DNA of 64,000 nucleotides from Pseudomonas sp. BGI-2 (GCF_004310295.1 NZ_SISB01000011.1:1-64000); one strand, 5' to 3'; counted from the stretch's first letter, positions 54,059 through 62,682 are shown. Translations and numbers: made by a program. Notes: generated by a model from the letters alone, not told the origin.

Positions 54059-54631
54059 ATGACCCGCGACTCAGCAGCACAACGCTATGGAAAACTCTCG
54101 ATCACCTTGCACTGGTTGATGCTGGCGCTGTTTGTGGGCGTGTATGCCTGCATCGAAATCAAAGGCCTGCTGCCAAAGGGGCATGCCTTGAGGGGAATGT
54201 TTCTCGGACTGCACGGCCTCTTCGGCTTGAGCATTTTTGCCTTGGTATGGGTGCGACTGCTCGGACGCCTGACACCTCGGCCACCGATTACCCCGGCACT
54301 GCCCAAATGGCAGACCGGCGTTTCGCACGTGATGCACCTGGCGTTGTACGTCTTGATGATCGCCACTCCATTATTGGCCTGGCTGATGCTCTCGGCTGGG
54401 GGCAAGCCGATGCCCTATTTCGAGTTCTACCTGCCATCGCCAGTGGCGGCTGATCCGGACTTGGCTAAGCAATTCAAGTACTGGCATGAACTGCTGGGTA
54501 GCACCGGTTACTGGCTGATCGGCTTGCACGCGGCGGCGGGGTTGTTTCATCACTATTGGGTCCGCGACAACACCCTGCCCCGCATGTTGCCGGGCCGGTC
54601 CAGTAATCCCATCAACCAGCGCCAGCTATAA
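54059..54631 (+). CDS. Cytochrome b561
   Basis: 190 residues, four membrane helices. 'AQRYGKLSITLHWLMLALFVGVY' contains the first haem His, 'GLHGLFGLSIFALVWVRLLG' the second, 'VSHVMHLALYVLMIATPLLAW' and 'LIGLHAAAGLFHHYWV' the others. GAGG precedes the ATG at 54059. It transfers electrons across the inner membrane. Confidence 0.9.
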   Translation: MTRDSAAQRYGKLSITLHWLMLALFVGVYACIEIKGLLPKGHALRGMFLGLHGLFGLSIFALVWVRLLGRLTPRPPITPALPKWQTGVSHVMHLALYVLMIATPLLAWLMLSAGGKPMPYFEFYLPSPVAADPDLAKQFKYWHELLGSTGYWLIGLHAAAGLFHHYWVRDNTLPRMLPGRSSNPINQRQL

Positions 54632-54704
54632 TCCCGAACCCGGTGCCAACCAGACACCGGCCATACCCATTGTCACCCCGAAACCCCGAATTCACCCCAA
54701 CCCC

Positions 54705-54744
54705 CTGTGGGAGCGAGCCTGCTCGCGATAGCGTCAGACCTGAA
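54705..54744. repeat. Single type-2 REP
   Basis: 'TGTGGGAGCGAGCCTGCTCG' followed by CGATAGCGTCAGACC. Confidence 0.75.
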
Positions 54745-54786
54745 ACCATAGATTTCAGCCGAGGATTTTTCGCCCGACTGTTGATG

Positions 54787-54818
54787 CTTTAAACATGTTT
54801 TGGCGCACATGTTTAAAG
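54787..54818. promoter_or_regulatory. Perfect 12-bp inverted repeat before DUF6124 leader B
   Basis: CTTTAAACATGT and ACATGTTTAAAG are separated by TTTGGCGC. AT-rich and without a T tract, so it may be an operator as easily as a hairpin. Copy A has only a partial GTTTAA there. Confidence 0.55.
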
Positions 54819-54842
54819 ACACTCAGTGTTACGTCCCAACGG

Positions 54843-55153
54843 CTACAACGCCTTGCGTCATTACCTACGCGTACGCCAGAATCCGCCGGCTTGTGCGCCT
54901 GTGGGGCGGGCTATATCGTTTCCCGGTCACTGAAAAACAGTGATCGGGTTTGGTAGCCCGCTTGTGACAGTCGCATGGCGACACCTTTCATAGTCTCCTT
55001 TTTTGGACGCTGCTTTATGGTGGTCATGCGTGGGGCTCCTTTGTGAGCGCCGGGTTTCCTGTCGCAACCGGTCTACCAACCCATGCATGGCCGCCACTCT
55101 TCGTTTGGTAGCGAGGGTGATGGCTCCTTAAATTTGCGATGGGAGCTTCATCT
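54843..55153 (+). ncRNA. Structured 5' leader of DUF6124 gene, copy B
   Basis: Same architecture as 12310-12623. Conserved 'TACGCCAGAATCCGCCGGCT'; hairpin CCCGGTCACTG / CAGTGATCGGG (54922-54948); 17-bp helix 55018-55034 with 55080-55096 around a small hairpin (55035-55048). Triplets: TTGGTAG (54950-54956), CTACCAA (55073-55079), TTGGTAG (55105-55111); TTGTGACAG (54962-54970), CTGTCGCAA (55059-55067), TTGCGA (55134-55139). The third strand abuts the Shine-Dalgarno GGGAG at 55141. Most base pairs differ in sequence from copy A but remain paired. Confidence 0.7.
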
Positions 55154-55516
55154 ATGATCAAACCAACACCCAACCCACCGGACACCAATCCGGCATCCCC
55201 CTACGAATCCCTCGGCTCCAAAAAACTCCACGAAGCCGCCGAACGCGCCCTCGACCACTACCTCAATCCAGGTGCCAACATCATGGCCAGCACCCACGAA
55301 CCCGAACCCATGTTCCTCGCCAACCCGGCGTACGACACCGAATCCCTGCTGGCCAACGCCAGCGAATCACTGGGCTCGGCCACCACCATGCTCAGCAATT
55401 TCGCGGCGTTGCTGGATAACTCGCACCGCAAGACGTTGCTGGGGATTACTCAGGTGGTGATGTTGGGGGAGTTGGCGGTGAATCAGGCGCTGGATAAGGT
55501 TGAGGTGAAGGAGTAA
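55154..55516 (+). CDS. DUF6124 family protein (second copy)
   Basis: 120 residues from the ATG at 55154; 'MIKPTPNPPDTNPASPYESL' and 'KKLHEAAERALDHYLNPG' match the copy at 12624. The C-terminal helical part is 'LLANASESLGSATTMLSNFAALLD...LLGITQVVMLGELAVNQALDKVEV'. An in-frame ATG at 55139 would add five residues, but GGGAG fits 55154 and the paralogue starts there. Function unknown. Confidence 0.88.
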   Translation: MIKPTPNPPDTNPASPYESLGSKKLHEAAERALDHYLNPGANIMASTHEPEPMFLANPAYDTESLLANASESLGSATTMLSNFAALLDNSHRKTLLGITQVVMLGELAVNQALDKVEVKE

Positions 55517-56067
55517 GTAGATACCCTCTGTGGCGGTGGGTTAGTTAGTCGTCACAGAGGGGAAGTTCGTAAGTTGGCATTCACCTGTATGACGTCTCAG
55601 CTATCGGGTGGAGTCGGATCATTACTGGCTGCAATCGATCTATTACTCCCCCTTGTAGAAAGGCAGAGATTGGCCGAAATCGGATCGAGGGGGTGTTATA
55701 TAGGGACTAGCCGTGGTGACCTATTTATCCGTGTTCCGTGTATTGCTTACCGCTTGGCCCGTATCGTGCTGACGATGGCAGGAATTTCATCGTCCGGTGT
55801 TGGACCGTGTTCGTCCGTAGCTATGTAACCCTGAGTGGTGCATTTGAAGGCTATCGCAGTTTGTGATAATGGCAAGTGATCATGAACAACTATCGAGGCG
55901 GTATTGATCTTTCGGCACAGCGAGCATTGCAAGCTCGACTAACGGAGTTCATTACGCCGACGATGAGCTTCTCCGGCCAAGTCAAGTTCTTCCTGTAACG
56001 AATTGCTGGTACCCACTCAAGGTAGGTACCAACTCGTTACTTTCACTGGTGTACTCCAGGTGAGTGT
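55517..56067. other. Intergenic region, 551 bp, entry to AT-rich island
   Basis: Two weak frames were seen: 55574-55828 (84 aa) and 55882-55998 (38 aa, MNNYRGGIDLSAQ...). Neither is convincing. A repeated GGTACC-type dyad (about 56008-56030) follows the second. Base composition falls toward 56050. No tRNA or att site recognised. Confidence 0.4.
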
Positions 56068-57138
56068 TTAGGATAATTCAAGTTCGCTGAATTTCAAATT
56101 GATTCCCTGCTCAATGTCATTGATTAGCCTGCCTAGTACCCTCTTTAGGTTAATACCGGCTTCAATATAAGTGGCATCTCGACTTTTCCTCATTAAAACA
56201 TCGTCGATGTAAAAGCAAAGATCCCCATCATTAATGTAGCCATTTTCTGGGTCGGTAGTGATAACTTTATCGATGCCAAGTTCTTTTTCAATTTCGAATG
56301 TGTAGTTTTTTTTGTTTGTGTGTAGAATTTTCAGGTTTTCTTTCAGTCTCTCGAAGCCCATTTCTACAATACTTTTTAATGGTCCTGGCTTTAAAAAAAT
56401 ATTGCTGTTATTCGTAAATTCGAAATATAAAAATCCTCTCAGTTCGCCTGAAAGCTCTTCAATTTTTGGTTTTACGTAAGGGATTGTGTTGTGTTTTAGG
56501 CAGTTGTTAATGTCCAAGAATATGCTGTATTTCACGCCGTGAGAGAAATGTTCATTGCAATAAAATCGATACATGTACTCATGATATTTCCTCGCGAGGC
56601 TGGATACTAAGAAGCTATCATCGCAATATTCAAATTTGAAGTTTGATGTTTTTTCCATCATGCCAGTGTCTTTCAGATGGCCGACGATTGCGTTTCCGAA
56701 AAATATTGGCCAGTAATCATTTCCTGATAATTTGCTTGGGTCCTGTTGGCTGATTTTTATGATTTTTTCCCGTGTGTCGTTTCTGATGTCCTCCATCGAA
56801 GCTAATTTTTCGTTTTTTCCTTTTGAAGGGTAGGTTTTCCGAATATTGAAATTGTTAAGCGGTCTGTACTGAACTTTTGTAATGTTTTGCGCGTTTATCC
56901 CCATTCTTAAAAAGCAGTAAATGTAGTAATAGTCGATCAATGATGCCATCGAGTTCATGATCGAGTCGGTTAGGGCCTGATTGATGTTTAGGTTTTCATT
57001 GTCTGGTATTTTTTTATTTACGACCTCTTCCAGAAGTCTTTTAATTGTCTTCTCCCTTAGGCTCCAGAACATTGAAAGCTTTTTGATTTGATATTCGATG
57101 TTTTCCCTTATTTGGTTGGTGTAATCATGTGTTTCCAA
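56068..57138 (-). CDS. Unrecognised 356-aa protein of the AT-rich island, TTG start
   Basis: The start is TTG at 57138 with GGAG seven bases upstream. The protein is soluble, Lys/Asn/Ile-rich, and mostly helical in its first third. 'YSIFLDINNCLKHNTIPYVK' and 'GFLYFEFTNNSNIFLKPG' suggest an alpha/beta core. I do not recognise the family. It follows the cyclohydrolase gene with a 180-bp gap on the same strand. Codon use is AT-rich, unlike the core genes, consistent with transfer. Confidence 0.7.
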   Translation of the reverse strand: METHDYTNQIRENIEYQIKKLSMFWSLREKTIKRLLEEVVNKKIPDNENLNINQALTDSIMNSMASLIDYYYIYCFLRMGINAQNITKVQYRPLNNFNIRKTYPSKGKNEKLASMEDIRNDTREKIIKISQQDPSKLSGNDYWPIFFGNAIVGHLKDTGMMEKTSNFKFEYCDDSFLVSSLARKYHEYMYRFYCNEHFSHGVKYSIFLDINNCLKHNTIPYVKPKIEELSGELRGFLYFEFTNNSNIFLKPGPLKSIVEMGFERLKENLKILHTNKKNYTFEIEKELGIDKVITTDPENGYINDGDLCFYIDDVLMRKSRDATYIEAGINLKRVLGRLINDIEQGINLKFSELELS

Positions 57139-57318
57139 GAGATTTCTCCAATCGAGTGTGGCTTTTTGGCGTTTAAGTTTCGGTTAGGCTTGGTATTTTG
57201 TGTGATCACTTTCTTTGACAAGTTTGGAAGAGAGGGACGGATTTATTATCCCGAACGGTACGAAAAAATAAGTTTGTCCGCTTTGTTTGTTTCAGTAAGT
57301 GCAAGGAGCTCTATTAAA

Positions 57319-57915
57319 TTACTTGCGAAACTCTCTTAGCATGTGTCCCATTTTTAATGCCTTGGTTTTCAAATAGGGTGCAGAACTTGTAGTGGATTCT
57401 ATTTCTAGTGGGTGGCGAGTTACTTTAATGCCTGACCCAATTACCGCATCAATTTTTCTTGGGTTATTTGTTAAGAGCCTAATTTCTTTGAACTCGAAGT
57501 GACTCAATATCTCGTTGACTCTCGAGTAATTTCTAGGGTCTTGCTCTATATTCAAATGCCGATAGGCTTCAGAGGTATCCATTCCATGCAACCTGCCAAG
57601 CTCTAATCCGCGCACCTTATTTAAGAGCCCGGCTCCGCGACCATCGCAAAGCATATATACTAAGTAGCCACCTTCGCCGGCTATTAGTTGCTGGCTTTTG
57701 CTAAGTTGCGCATGGCAATCACAGTCTAGACTTCTAAATATCTCAGCGGTATAACAAGCACTTTGAATTCTTACAAGTGGGGCGAATTTAATGCTTTTCT
57801 TTTCAAGAACGAGAATGTTGTCCTCTTCATGTGCGCCCCAAGAAAAGCAATGAAATATGAAGCTGCCAAACTTAGTTTCTATTGTCGTGGTTTCCAGTTC
57901 AAATGTTTGTATCAT
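57319..57915 (-). CDS. GTP cyclohydrolase II homologue (RibA-like)
   Basis: 198 residues, close to RibA in size. Zinc ligands are Cys54, Cys65 and Cys67 in 'VRIQSACYTAEIFRSLDCDC', matching E. coli RibA numbering. 'GRGAGLLNKVRGLELGRLHG', 'MDTSEAYRHL' and 'RLLTNNPRKIDAVI' follow the family pattern. The usual 'RQEGRGIGL' is 'LCDGRGAGL' here, so the Gln-Glu before GR is Cys-Asp. The start is five bases after the SLATT stop. In an island it is unlikely to serve riboflavin supply; a nucleotide-derived signal or modified GTP is possible. Confidence 0.85.
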   Translation of the reverse strand: MIQTFELETTTIETKFGSFIFHCFSWGAHEEDNILVLEKKSIKFAPLVRIQSACYTAEIFRSLDCDCHAQLSKSQQLIAGEGGYLVYMLCDGRGAGLLNKVRGLELGRLHGMDTSEAYRHLNIEQDPRNYSRVNEILSHFEFKEIRLLTNNPRKIDAVIGSGIKVTRHPLEIESTTSSAPYLKTKALKMGHMLREFRK

Positions 57916-57920
57916 TTTAA

Positions 57921-58442
57921 TTATGACTCTTGTGTTCGTTGTTTAGAAGAACCTTGTATGTTTTCCGGATTTGGAACCATTGGTAGCCATGAATAGTGTG
58001 CGTCTAGCGCGATTTTTGAAACTCGCTCAATCAGTAGCTTCTCGGGATGCGCTGAGTCTTTATAGTCCAGTATTTTATATTGAAATTTATGTAAATTATC
58101 CTCGATTTCTCTTTGTGACGTTCTGTAAAGCGCCCACAATTGTTGTGGCTTTCTGAGTTGGAGCCAGGTAGTTGAGAACGCGACTAAAGCTGAAAGCATG
58201 GAAGGGACTACTTTCTCCAGGAACATACCGCTGCCTAATGTTAGAAACAATGGGGCGGTGAGTGCGCCGCCCATGGAGAGCCAGAAAAAAAACATCGATT
58301 CGTTTTTGTTGTGTACGGCTTTACTTTTGAAACCCTGAATTAGGTTTTTTGTAAAAACTTCTGGGTCTGGCAATTTATCGTCATGTTCTGTATTGTCAGG
58401 CAGCATTCGTAGTACCCAAGTTATTAGAGAAAATTTTCGCAT
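57921..58442 (-). CDS. SLATT/DUF4231-like two-helix membrane protein
   Basis: 173 residues. Two adjacent hydrophobic helices, 'SMFFFWLSMGGALTAPLFLTL' (about 49-69) and 'VVPSMLSALVAFSTTWLQL' (about 78-96), are followed by a long amphipathic helix with 'QLWALYRTSQREIEDNLHKFQYKI'. This is the SLATT arrangement, and the family is predicted to form membrane pores in nucleotide-signal conflict systems. The start at 58442 lacks a strong ribosome site; ATG 58406 is an alternative. It precedes the cyclohydrolase gene by five bases, so it is co-transcribed with it. Confidence 0.72.
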   Translation of the reverse strand: MRKFSLITWVLRMLPDNTEHDDKLPDPEVFTKNLIQGFKSKAVHNKNESMFFFWLSMGGALTAPLFLTLGSGMFLEKVVPSMLSALVAFSTTWLQLRKPQQLWALYRTSQREIEDNLHKFQYKILDYKDSAHPEKLLIERVSKIALDAHYSWLPMVPNPENIQGSSKQRTQES

Positions 58443-58526
58443 TTAGACGACAGCGCCTCTTATTCTTCATATGTTTTTTTACGGGCCCGCTCCTGACAAA
58501 ACTGGGTGATTGTGACGAGGGAAAGA

Positions 58527-58565
58527 GGACAGATTTATTTCAAGTAAATAAATCTGTCCATTTTT
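58527..58565. repeat. 14-bp dyad of the 'GGACAGATTTATTT' type
   Basis: GGACAGATTTATTT - CAAGT - AAATAAATCTGTCC, then ATTTTT. This motif accompanies RAYT (REP-associated tyrosine transposase) loci in Pseudomonas, but no RAYT gene is present. It may also act as a terminator. Confidence 0.7.
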
Positions 58566-58573
58566 GCTAAGTC

Positions 58574-59422
58574 TTAGCGCCTTTTACGTGTTCCTTCACC
58601 GTGTACGAGTATGGGTGACCAGTTTTTGTCGGCACCGACATGTGCGAACTCAGCTCGGATCTGTTCCACGGTGAAAAAAGGTTTTGACATGAATAGCACT
58701 GCGTAAAAGTGCTTCCAATCCTCGCTGCCTGCATACCCACGCATGTCTTCGTAAAAGCCGCCAATGATCTTCCTGGCCTCCTCCTCAGTGGTCGCATATT
58801 TGTACTCCGCCGCAGTTTTGAGAGACGGGACGCCAAGATCGGCTTTGTAAGTCTTCGTGACTTGGGGGACGGGTATCTCACGCATGGTGTCAGGGAACAC
58901 ATGTATCAGTAGATCGTATACGCAGTTGCGGACTTCTGCCTCGCTATTTGGCGTGATTTTGCGATCATGTACGATCTTGGGCGTGTTTCTTAAAATAGCC
59001 TCTAGCAGTACACGCTGCTTTCTTTCATCCGTTTCTACCGACTCAAGATTTATTAGCGATGAAGTGGTTTTATGAAAGCGCCAGAAGTAACTGAGTGTGC
59101 TGCTATGAAAGTCCCCGTCGCGGGTGGGCGAACATGAAGTTGGATTGCCTGAATAAGCCGAATAGCCTGACTTAAAGTCTTGGAGCAACTGAACGTATCC
59201 GAGTGATTCCAATAGGAGGCAGAGAGAAAGGTGAATCCGCTGAATTTTTGAAGAGAAATAGGTTTCTTCTTCGTCGTAGTCTTCGTTGGTGCCGTTTTCG
59301 TGGTCTACGTGCTCACTGAGATTTTGCAGCTTATAGACAGAATTCCAAGCATCTGTTAGCTGCTCGTCAATGTCTTTGAGGAGCGATATCTGGGGTGCAT
59401 AGTTGATGTTGATTTCCAGCAT
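58574..59422 (-). CDS. PD-(D/E)xK-like nuclease-domain protein
   Basis: 282 residues from ATG 59422 (GGAGAAGG upstream). In the last third, 'TKTYKADLGVPSLKTAAEYKYATTEEEARKIIGGFYEDMRGYAG' holds an Asp followed 15 residues later by Glu-x-Lys, a PD-(D/E)xK-like arrangement seen in restriction-type nucleases. The first 180 residues are helical, of unknown type. It lies on the same strand as the SLATT-cyclohydrolase genes, 131 bp upstream of them across the dyad, so it could be part of the same island or a separate defence gene. Confidence 0.65.
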   Translation of the reverse strand: MLEININYAPQISLLKDIDEQLTDAWNSVYKLQNLSEHVDHENGTNEDYDEEETYFSSKIQRIHLSLCLLLESLGYVQLLQDFKSGYSAYSGNPTSCSPTRDGDFHSSTLSYFWRFHKTTSSLINLESVETDERKQRVLLEAILRNTPKIVHDRKITPNSEAEVRNCVYDLLIHVFPDTMREIPVPQVTKTYKADLGVPSLKTAAEYKYATTEEEARKIIGGFYEDMRGYAGSEDWKHFYAVLFMSKPFFTVEQIRAEFAHVGADKNWSPILVHGEGTRKRR

Positions 59423-59697
59423 TGAACCTTCTCCTTGGTTGATACTGTTGTAGCCCATACGCTATGCGGTGGGCGTTCTGCTTACTGGTCAGCCCAAGCG
59501 TAGCGGCAATTTGATGGCTTACACATTGTGCCTGCGTGATCTATTGCGCATCAAGGACCCACTTCGTTCATATAAGACTCGACGATCCAGTCAAGAATCT
59601 CTAGGGCTCTTAGCCGTTTTGAACCAATGACAGCTTCTGACCGATTGCGCGGAGCTCTGCAAACGCACGAGATTTTATTGCGATAACACGGCACGGG

Positions 59698-59740
59698 TCA
59701 GGCTTGACGCCATCGCCAGCAAGCCTCGCTCCCACAGAAT
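59698..59740. repeat. Single type-2 REP
   Basis: 'CCATCGCCAGCAAGCCTCGC' followed by TCCCACAG; marks the return to core DNA. Confidence 0.7.
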
Positions 59741-59751
59741 AGCGGCACGTC

Positions 59752-60855
59752 TCAGCCGAGGATTTCGAATGACGTGCTAGCCAGGCGTTCGCCATTCACC
59801 AGGATGTGCACCGCGTGTTTGCCTACATAATGCTTCCGAGTGGTCAGCTCCTTAATCTGCTGACCACGACTAGCCCGTTCAGTCGCCCCGCCAGCCAACG
59901 TCAACGCCTTCAGCTTGAACACCTTCGCCGAAGTGCTGCCATTGGCTTTGACGTAATCAATCGCATAATCAATCACCAACCGCTGACTCTCTGGCACTGT
60001 GGATTTCACCGCAAACGACAGGGTGATTTTCTCCCCCAACCGAATCACCGCCGGCTCCACCTTCACCCCAACAATCTCAACCTCAGCCTTGCCACTCGCC
60101 CCAATAATCGCCAACGCCCGCTGATTCCCCTGCTTAATCAAACTGCGCAGCGCATGCTTGGCAATCCACGCCGTGTGCTTGTTCTCCAGCGCCCAACCCT
60201 CAATCAGATCCAGCACCCACTCCGGATGGTCCTTGGTAATGTCATTAAGGTGATTAGCCACGGACTTGCGCACGTAAAGGCTGTCATCCGCCTTGAGGTT
60301 GTCGAGAATCGCCGCCGCCAATGTCGGATCACTCTGAATCTGCTCCAACCGAAACGACCACGGCAACCGCGGTCGGCTGCCTTCACTGGCCAGGCGCCGA
60401 ACATGCTCATTCCCATCCCGAGACCATTCCTGCATCAGCGCCAACGACCGCTGCAGATCACTGCGCAGAAAATACCGAATCGCAAATTCCGCAGACCCAA
60501 ACGCAGTGAAGTACTTGAGCGCCTCCATCGACCGCTCAAAATCATGCCCGCCATACATCGCCACGTAATGCGGCAGCGAGATGCTGACAAACCCGCTGTT
60601 CAAACGAGGGGCGAGGGCGCGCAGCACTTCAAGAGATTCGTCATAACCCAGCGGCAACAAGGCGTGTAGGCATTCGCTGACCCGGGCCATGCGTTGCATG
60701 ATCGACAGGTCGGCGAGGCCGTCGTTGGCCTTTTTTAGGAAGGCTTTGGCGTTGAATGCCGGGTAGACCGCCGTCATTTCGGTGGCGATGTGTTTGAGGC
60801 GTTCGGCGTTGAAGATTTCCTTCAGCGCCGGGGCGGGTTGTTCGGCGGCGGTCAT
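59752..60855 (-). CDS. DNA alkylation repair protein (AlkC/AlkD-like)
   Basis: 367 residues. HEAT-like helical repeats span most of the sequence: 'RYFLRSDLQRSLALMQEWSRDGNEHVRRLASEGSRPRLPW', 'DDSLYVRKSVANHLNDITKDHP', 'HTAWIAKHALRSLIKQGNQRAL'. These match AlkC-type glycosylases acting on 3-methyladenine. A C-terminal immunoglobulin-like domain (about 270-367) follows, as in AlkC of some bacteria. No signal peptide. It starts the core segment after the island. Confidence 0.88.
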   Translation of the reverse strand: MTAAEQPAPALKEIFNAERLKHIATEMTAVYPAFNAKAFLKKANDGLADLSIMQRMARVSECLHALLPLGYDESLEVLRALAPRLNSGFVSISLPHYVAMYGGHDFERSMEALKYFTAFGSAEFAIRYFLRSDLQRSLALMQEWSRDGNEHVRRLASEGSRPRLPWSFRLEQIQSDPTLAAAILDNLKADDSLYVRKSVANHLNDITKDHPEWVLDLIEGWALENKHTAWIAKHALRSLIKQGNQRALAIIGASGKAEVEIVGVKVEPAVIRLGEKITLSFAVKSTVPESQRLVIDYAIDYVKANGSTSAKVFKLKALTLAGGATERASRGQQIKELTTRKHYVGKHAVHILVNGERLASTSFEILG

Positions 60856-60880
60856 GGTCGGGTCCGTTCGAGGGGGCCGG

Positions 60881-61492
60881 TCAGGTTATCGGGGTACTGA
60901 TGAAGGCCTCAAGCTTTTCTGCCTGCGCGGTGAATTCCGCGATTAAAGGAAACCGTTCGGCGTCGACTTGATCCGGTGTTACCAGGTTGGTGAAGCTCCA
61001 GGCGACGGCGAGGGTGATGCCGTCTTGCCCGATCAAGGTGCCGTTTGCCAGCGGCTGTTTTTCCAACTCCCGTTCAAGCGCGGAATACGCCGCGGCGAGT
61101 TGGCCTTCAACCCGTTCAACCCAAGGCTGGTATTGAATCTCGGCGGGGCGCAGGTTGCGTTCGTAGTAAAGCTGCACTGACTTTTCGCACGCCGCCAACC
61201 CGAGCCCGATCAGGCGCCATGCGCGCAGCCGTTGCTTGAGGTCGTCGGGCATCAGGCTTTTGCCGGGGCTGGCCAGGGCTTCGAGGTAGTCGATGATCAG
61301 CGTCGAGTCGATCAACACCTCGCCGTCGTCCAGCACCAGGGTCGGCGCCTTGACCACGGGGTTGATCTGCTGGAAGTGCTCGAAGTGGCGGAACACCGAA
61401 ACTGATTCGTGCTCCAGGTCGATGCCCAAATGTTTGGCGGAAATGGCCACGCGCCGCACGTAGGGCGAATCCAGCATGCCGATCAGTTTCAT
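60881..61492 (-). CDS. Glutathione S-transferase
   Basis: 203 residues. 'LIGMLDSPYVRRVAISAKHLGI' (Ser in the active-site region) and 'VKAPTLVLDDGEVLIDSTLIIDYLEAL' (cis-Pro region) define the N-domain; the helical C-domain ends with 'AEFTAQAEKLEAF'. GGAGC precedes the ATG. Confidence 0.88.
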   Translation of the reverse strand: MKLIGMLDSPYVRRVAISAKHLGIDLEHESVSVFRHFEHFQQINPVVKAPTLVLDDGEVLIDSTLIIDYLEALASPGKSLMPDDLKQRLRAWRLIGLGLAACEKSVQLYYERNLRPAEIQYQPWVERVEGQLAAAYSALERELEKQPLANGTLIGQDGITLAVAWSFTNLVTPDQVDAERFPLIAEFTAQAEKLEAFISTPIT

Positions 61493-61568
61493 TGAGCCGC
61501 TCCTTCAGGTGTCCATGTCGGGATGGACTACCTTAGCTGAGGTTCGGCGACCTGCAAACGGCGCTGGG

Positions 61569-62489
61569 CTAATCGTCGAAACCGACCTGTTCGTGAATCT
61601 CGTCGACCTTCAATTCCAGTCGATACGCCACGGCGATAAACAGCGCCTGGCACAGGCACAACGTCGCGCTCAACGAGCGGAAGGCGAACGAACTGCCTTC
61701 ATTGACCAGCAGCACGGTGTTGGCGCGCTTGGCCAGGGGCGACAGGTTGCTGTCGGTGATGATCAGGGTTTTCGCCTGGTTGTGTTGGGCGATGCGCAGG
61801 CAGTGCTGGGTTTCCTTGCCGTACGGCGTGAAACTGATCGCGATCACCAGGTCATTGGCGCGCACGCTGCGCATCTGCTCGCGGTAGCTGCCGCCGAGGC
61901 CGGAGACCAGGTGGATGCGCTTATTGGTGTGTTGCAGGTTGTAGACCAGGTAATCGGCCACGGCGAACGAACGGCGCACGCCGACCACGTAGATGTTGTC
62001 GGCGTTGACCACCAGGTCCACGGCTTTGTCGAAAGCCTCGTCATCGAGTTCCTGCCCCAGCCGCTCGATGCCGGACAGGGTCGCGTCGATGCACTCGCGG
62101 GCGAGGTCGCCGCCGCTGGCTTTCTGCGATTTGTTGGCGATCATGCTGCGAATGCGCTGCTGGTAGTTCTGCACCGGCGTGGTTTTGTGCGTGTACGCCT
62201 CTCGGAACAGGGCCTGCATTTCGCTGAAACCGCTGAAGCCGAAGCGCTGGGAGAACCGCACGATGGCCGACGGGTGCACTTCGCACTCGCGGGCGATGTC
62301 GCTGATGCGGTCGACCATGATCCGGTCGCTCTGCTGGCTCATGTAACTGGCGATGCGTTTGAGCTGGCGCGGCAGGCTTTCGTATTCGTTGGTGATCAGC
62401 TGCAGCAGGCGCTCGGCATTGATCGGGGGGCTGACGAGATCGCTGTCGGGCGTGCTCTCGGTCGTAGCCGGCTGATCGGTGCGGGACAT
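61569..62489 (-). CDS. MurR/RpiR family regulator of inositol genes
   Basis: 306 residues. N-terminal HTH 'PRQLKRIASYMSQQSDRIMVDRISDIARECEVHPSAIVRFSQRFGFSGFSEMQ' and a C-terminal SIS domain ('NIYVVGVRRSFAVADYLVYNL', 'VIAISFTPYGKETQ'). Its position divergent from iolC points to an IolR role: repression of inositol catabolism, with a sugar-phosphate intermediate as likely effector. Two palindromes at 62661-62699 are the likely sites. Confidence 0.88.
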   Translation of the reverse strand: MSRTDQPATTESTPDSDLVSPPINAERLLQLITNEYESLPRQLKRIASYMSQQSDRIMVDRISDIARECEVHPSAIVRFSQRFGFSGFSEMQALFREAYTHKTTPVQNYQQRIRSMIANKSQKASGGDLARECIDATLSGIERLGQELDDEAFDKAVDLVVNADNIYVVGVRRSFAVADYLVYNLQHTNKRIHLVSGLGGSYREQMRSVRANDLVIAISFTPYGKETQHCLRIAQHNQAKTLIITDSNLSPLAKRANTVLLVNEGSSFAFRSLSATLCLCQALFIAVAYRLELKVDEIHEQVGFDD

Positions 62490-62660
62490 AGGGAATCCTT
62501 CTGGCTTGTTCTTATAGGGCTGACTTGTGTGTCGTCCCCTGACAATAGGTTGGCTGTGCGCAGTCTACAGGGTAGGCCGGAATAAAATCTTGAGCTTGCG
62601 GCCGGCGTGAGGTTTGCTGAAACGATGCACTGTGTCTGAAATGCTTTGGTAAAAGTTTAT

Positions 62661-62676
62661 TGGAAAAAATATTCCA
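62661..62676. promoter_or_regulatory. Candidate IolR operator 1
   Basis: TGGAAAAAATATTCCA, a TGGAA/TTCCA palindrome in the 311-bp gap between the RpiR regulator and iolC. Confidence 0.5.
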
Positions 62677-62682
62677 CGTAAA

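Noticed and set aside
55574..55828. 84-aa ORF upstream of the island
   Set aside because: Weak start and no recognised features; likely chance.
55517..59750. tRNA or att site flanking the AT-rich island
   Set aside because: No tRNA-like cloverleaf or repeated att core could be found by eye at either edge.
61476..62585. 369-aa plus-strand ORF over the RpiR gene
   Set aside because: Antisense shadow of a clear regulator with HTH and SIS domains.
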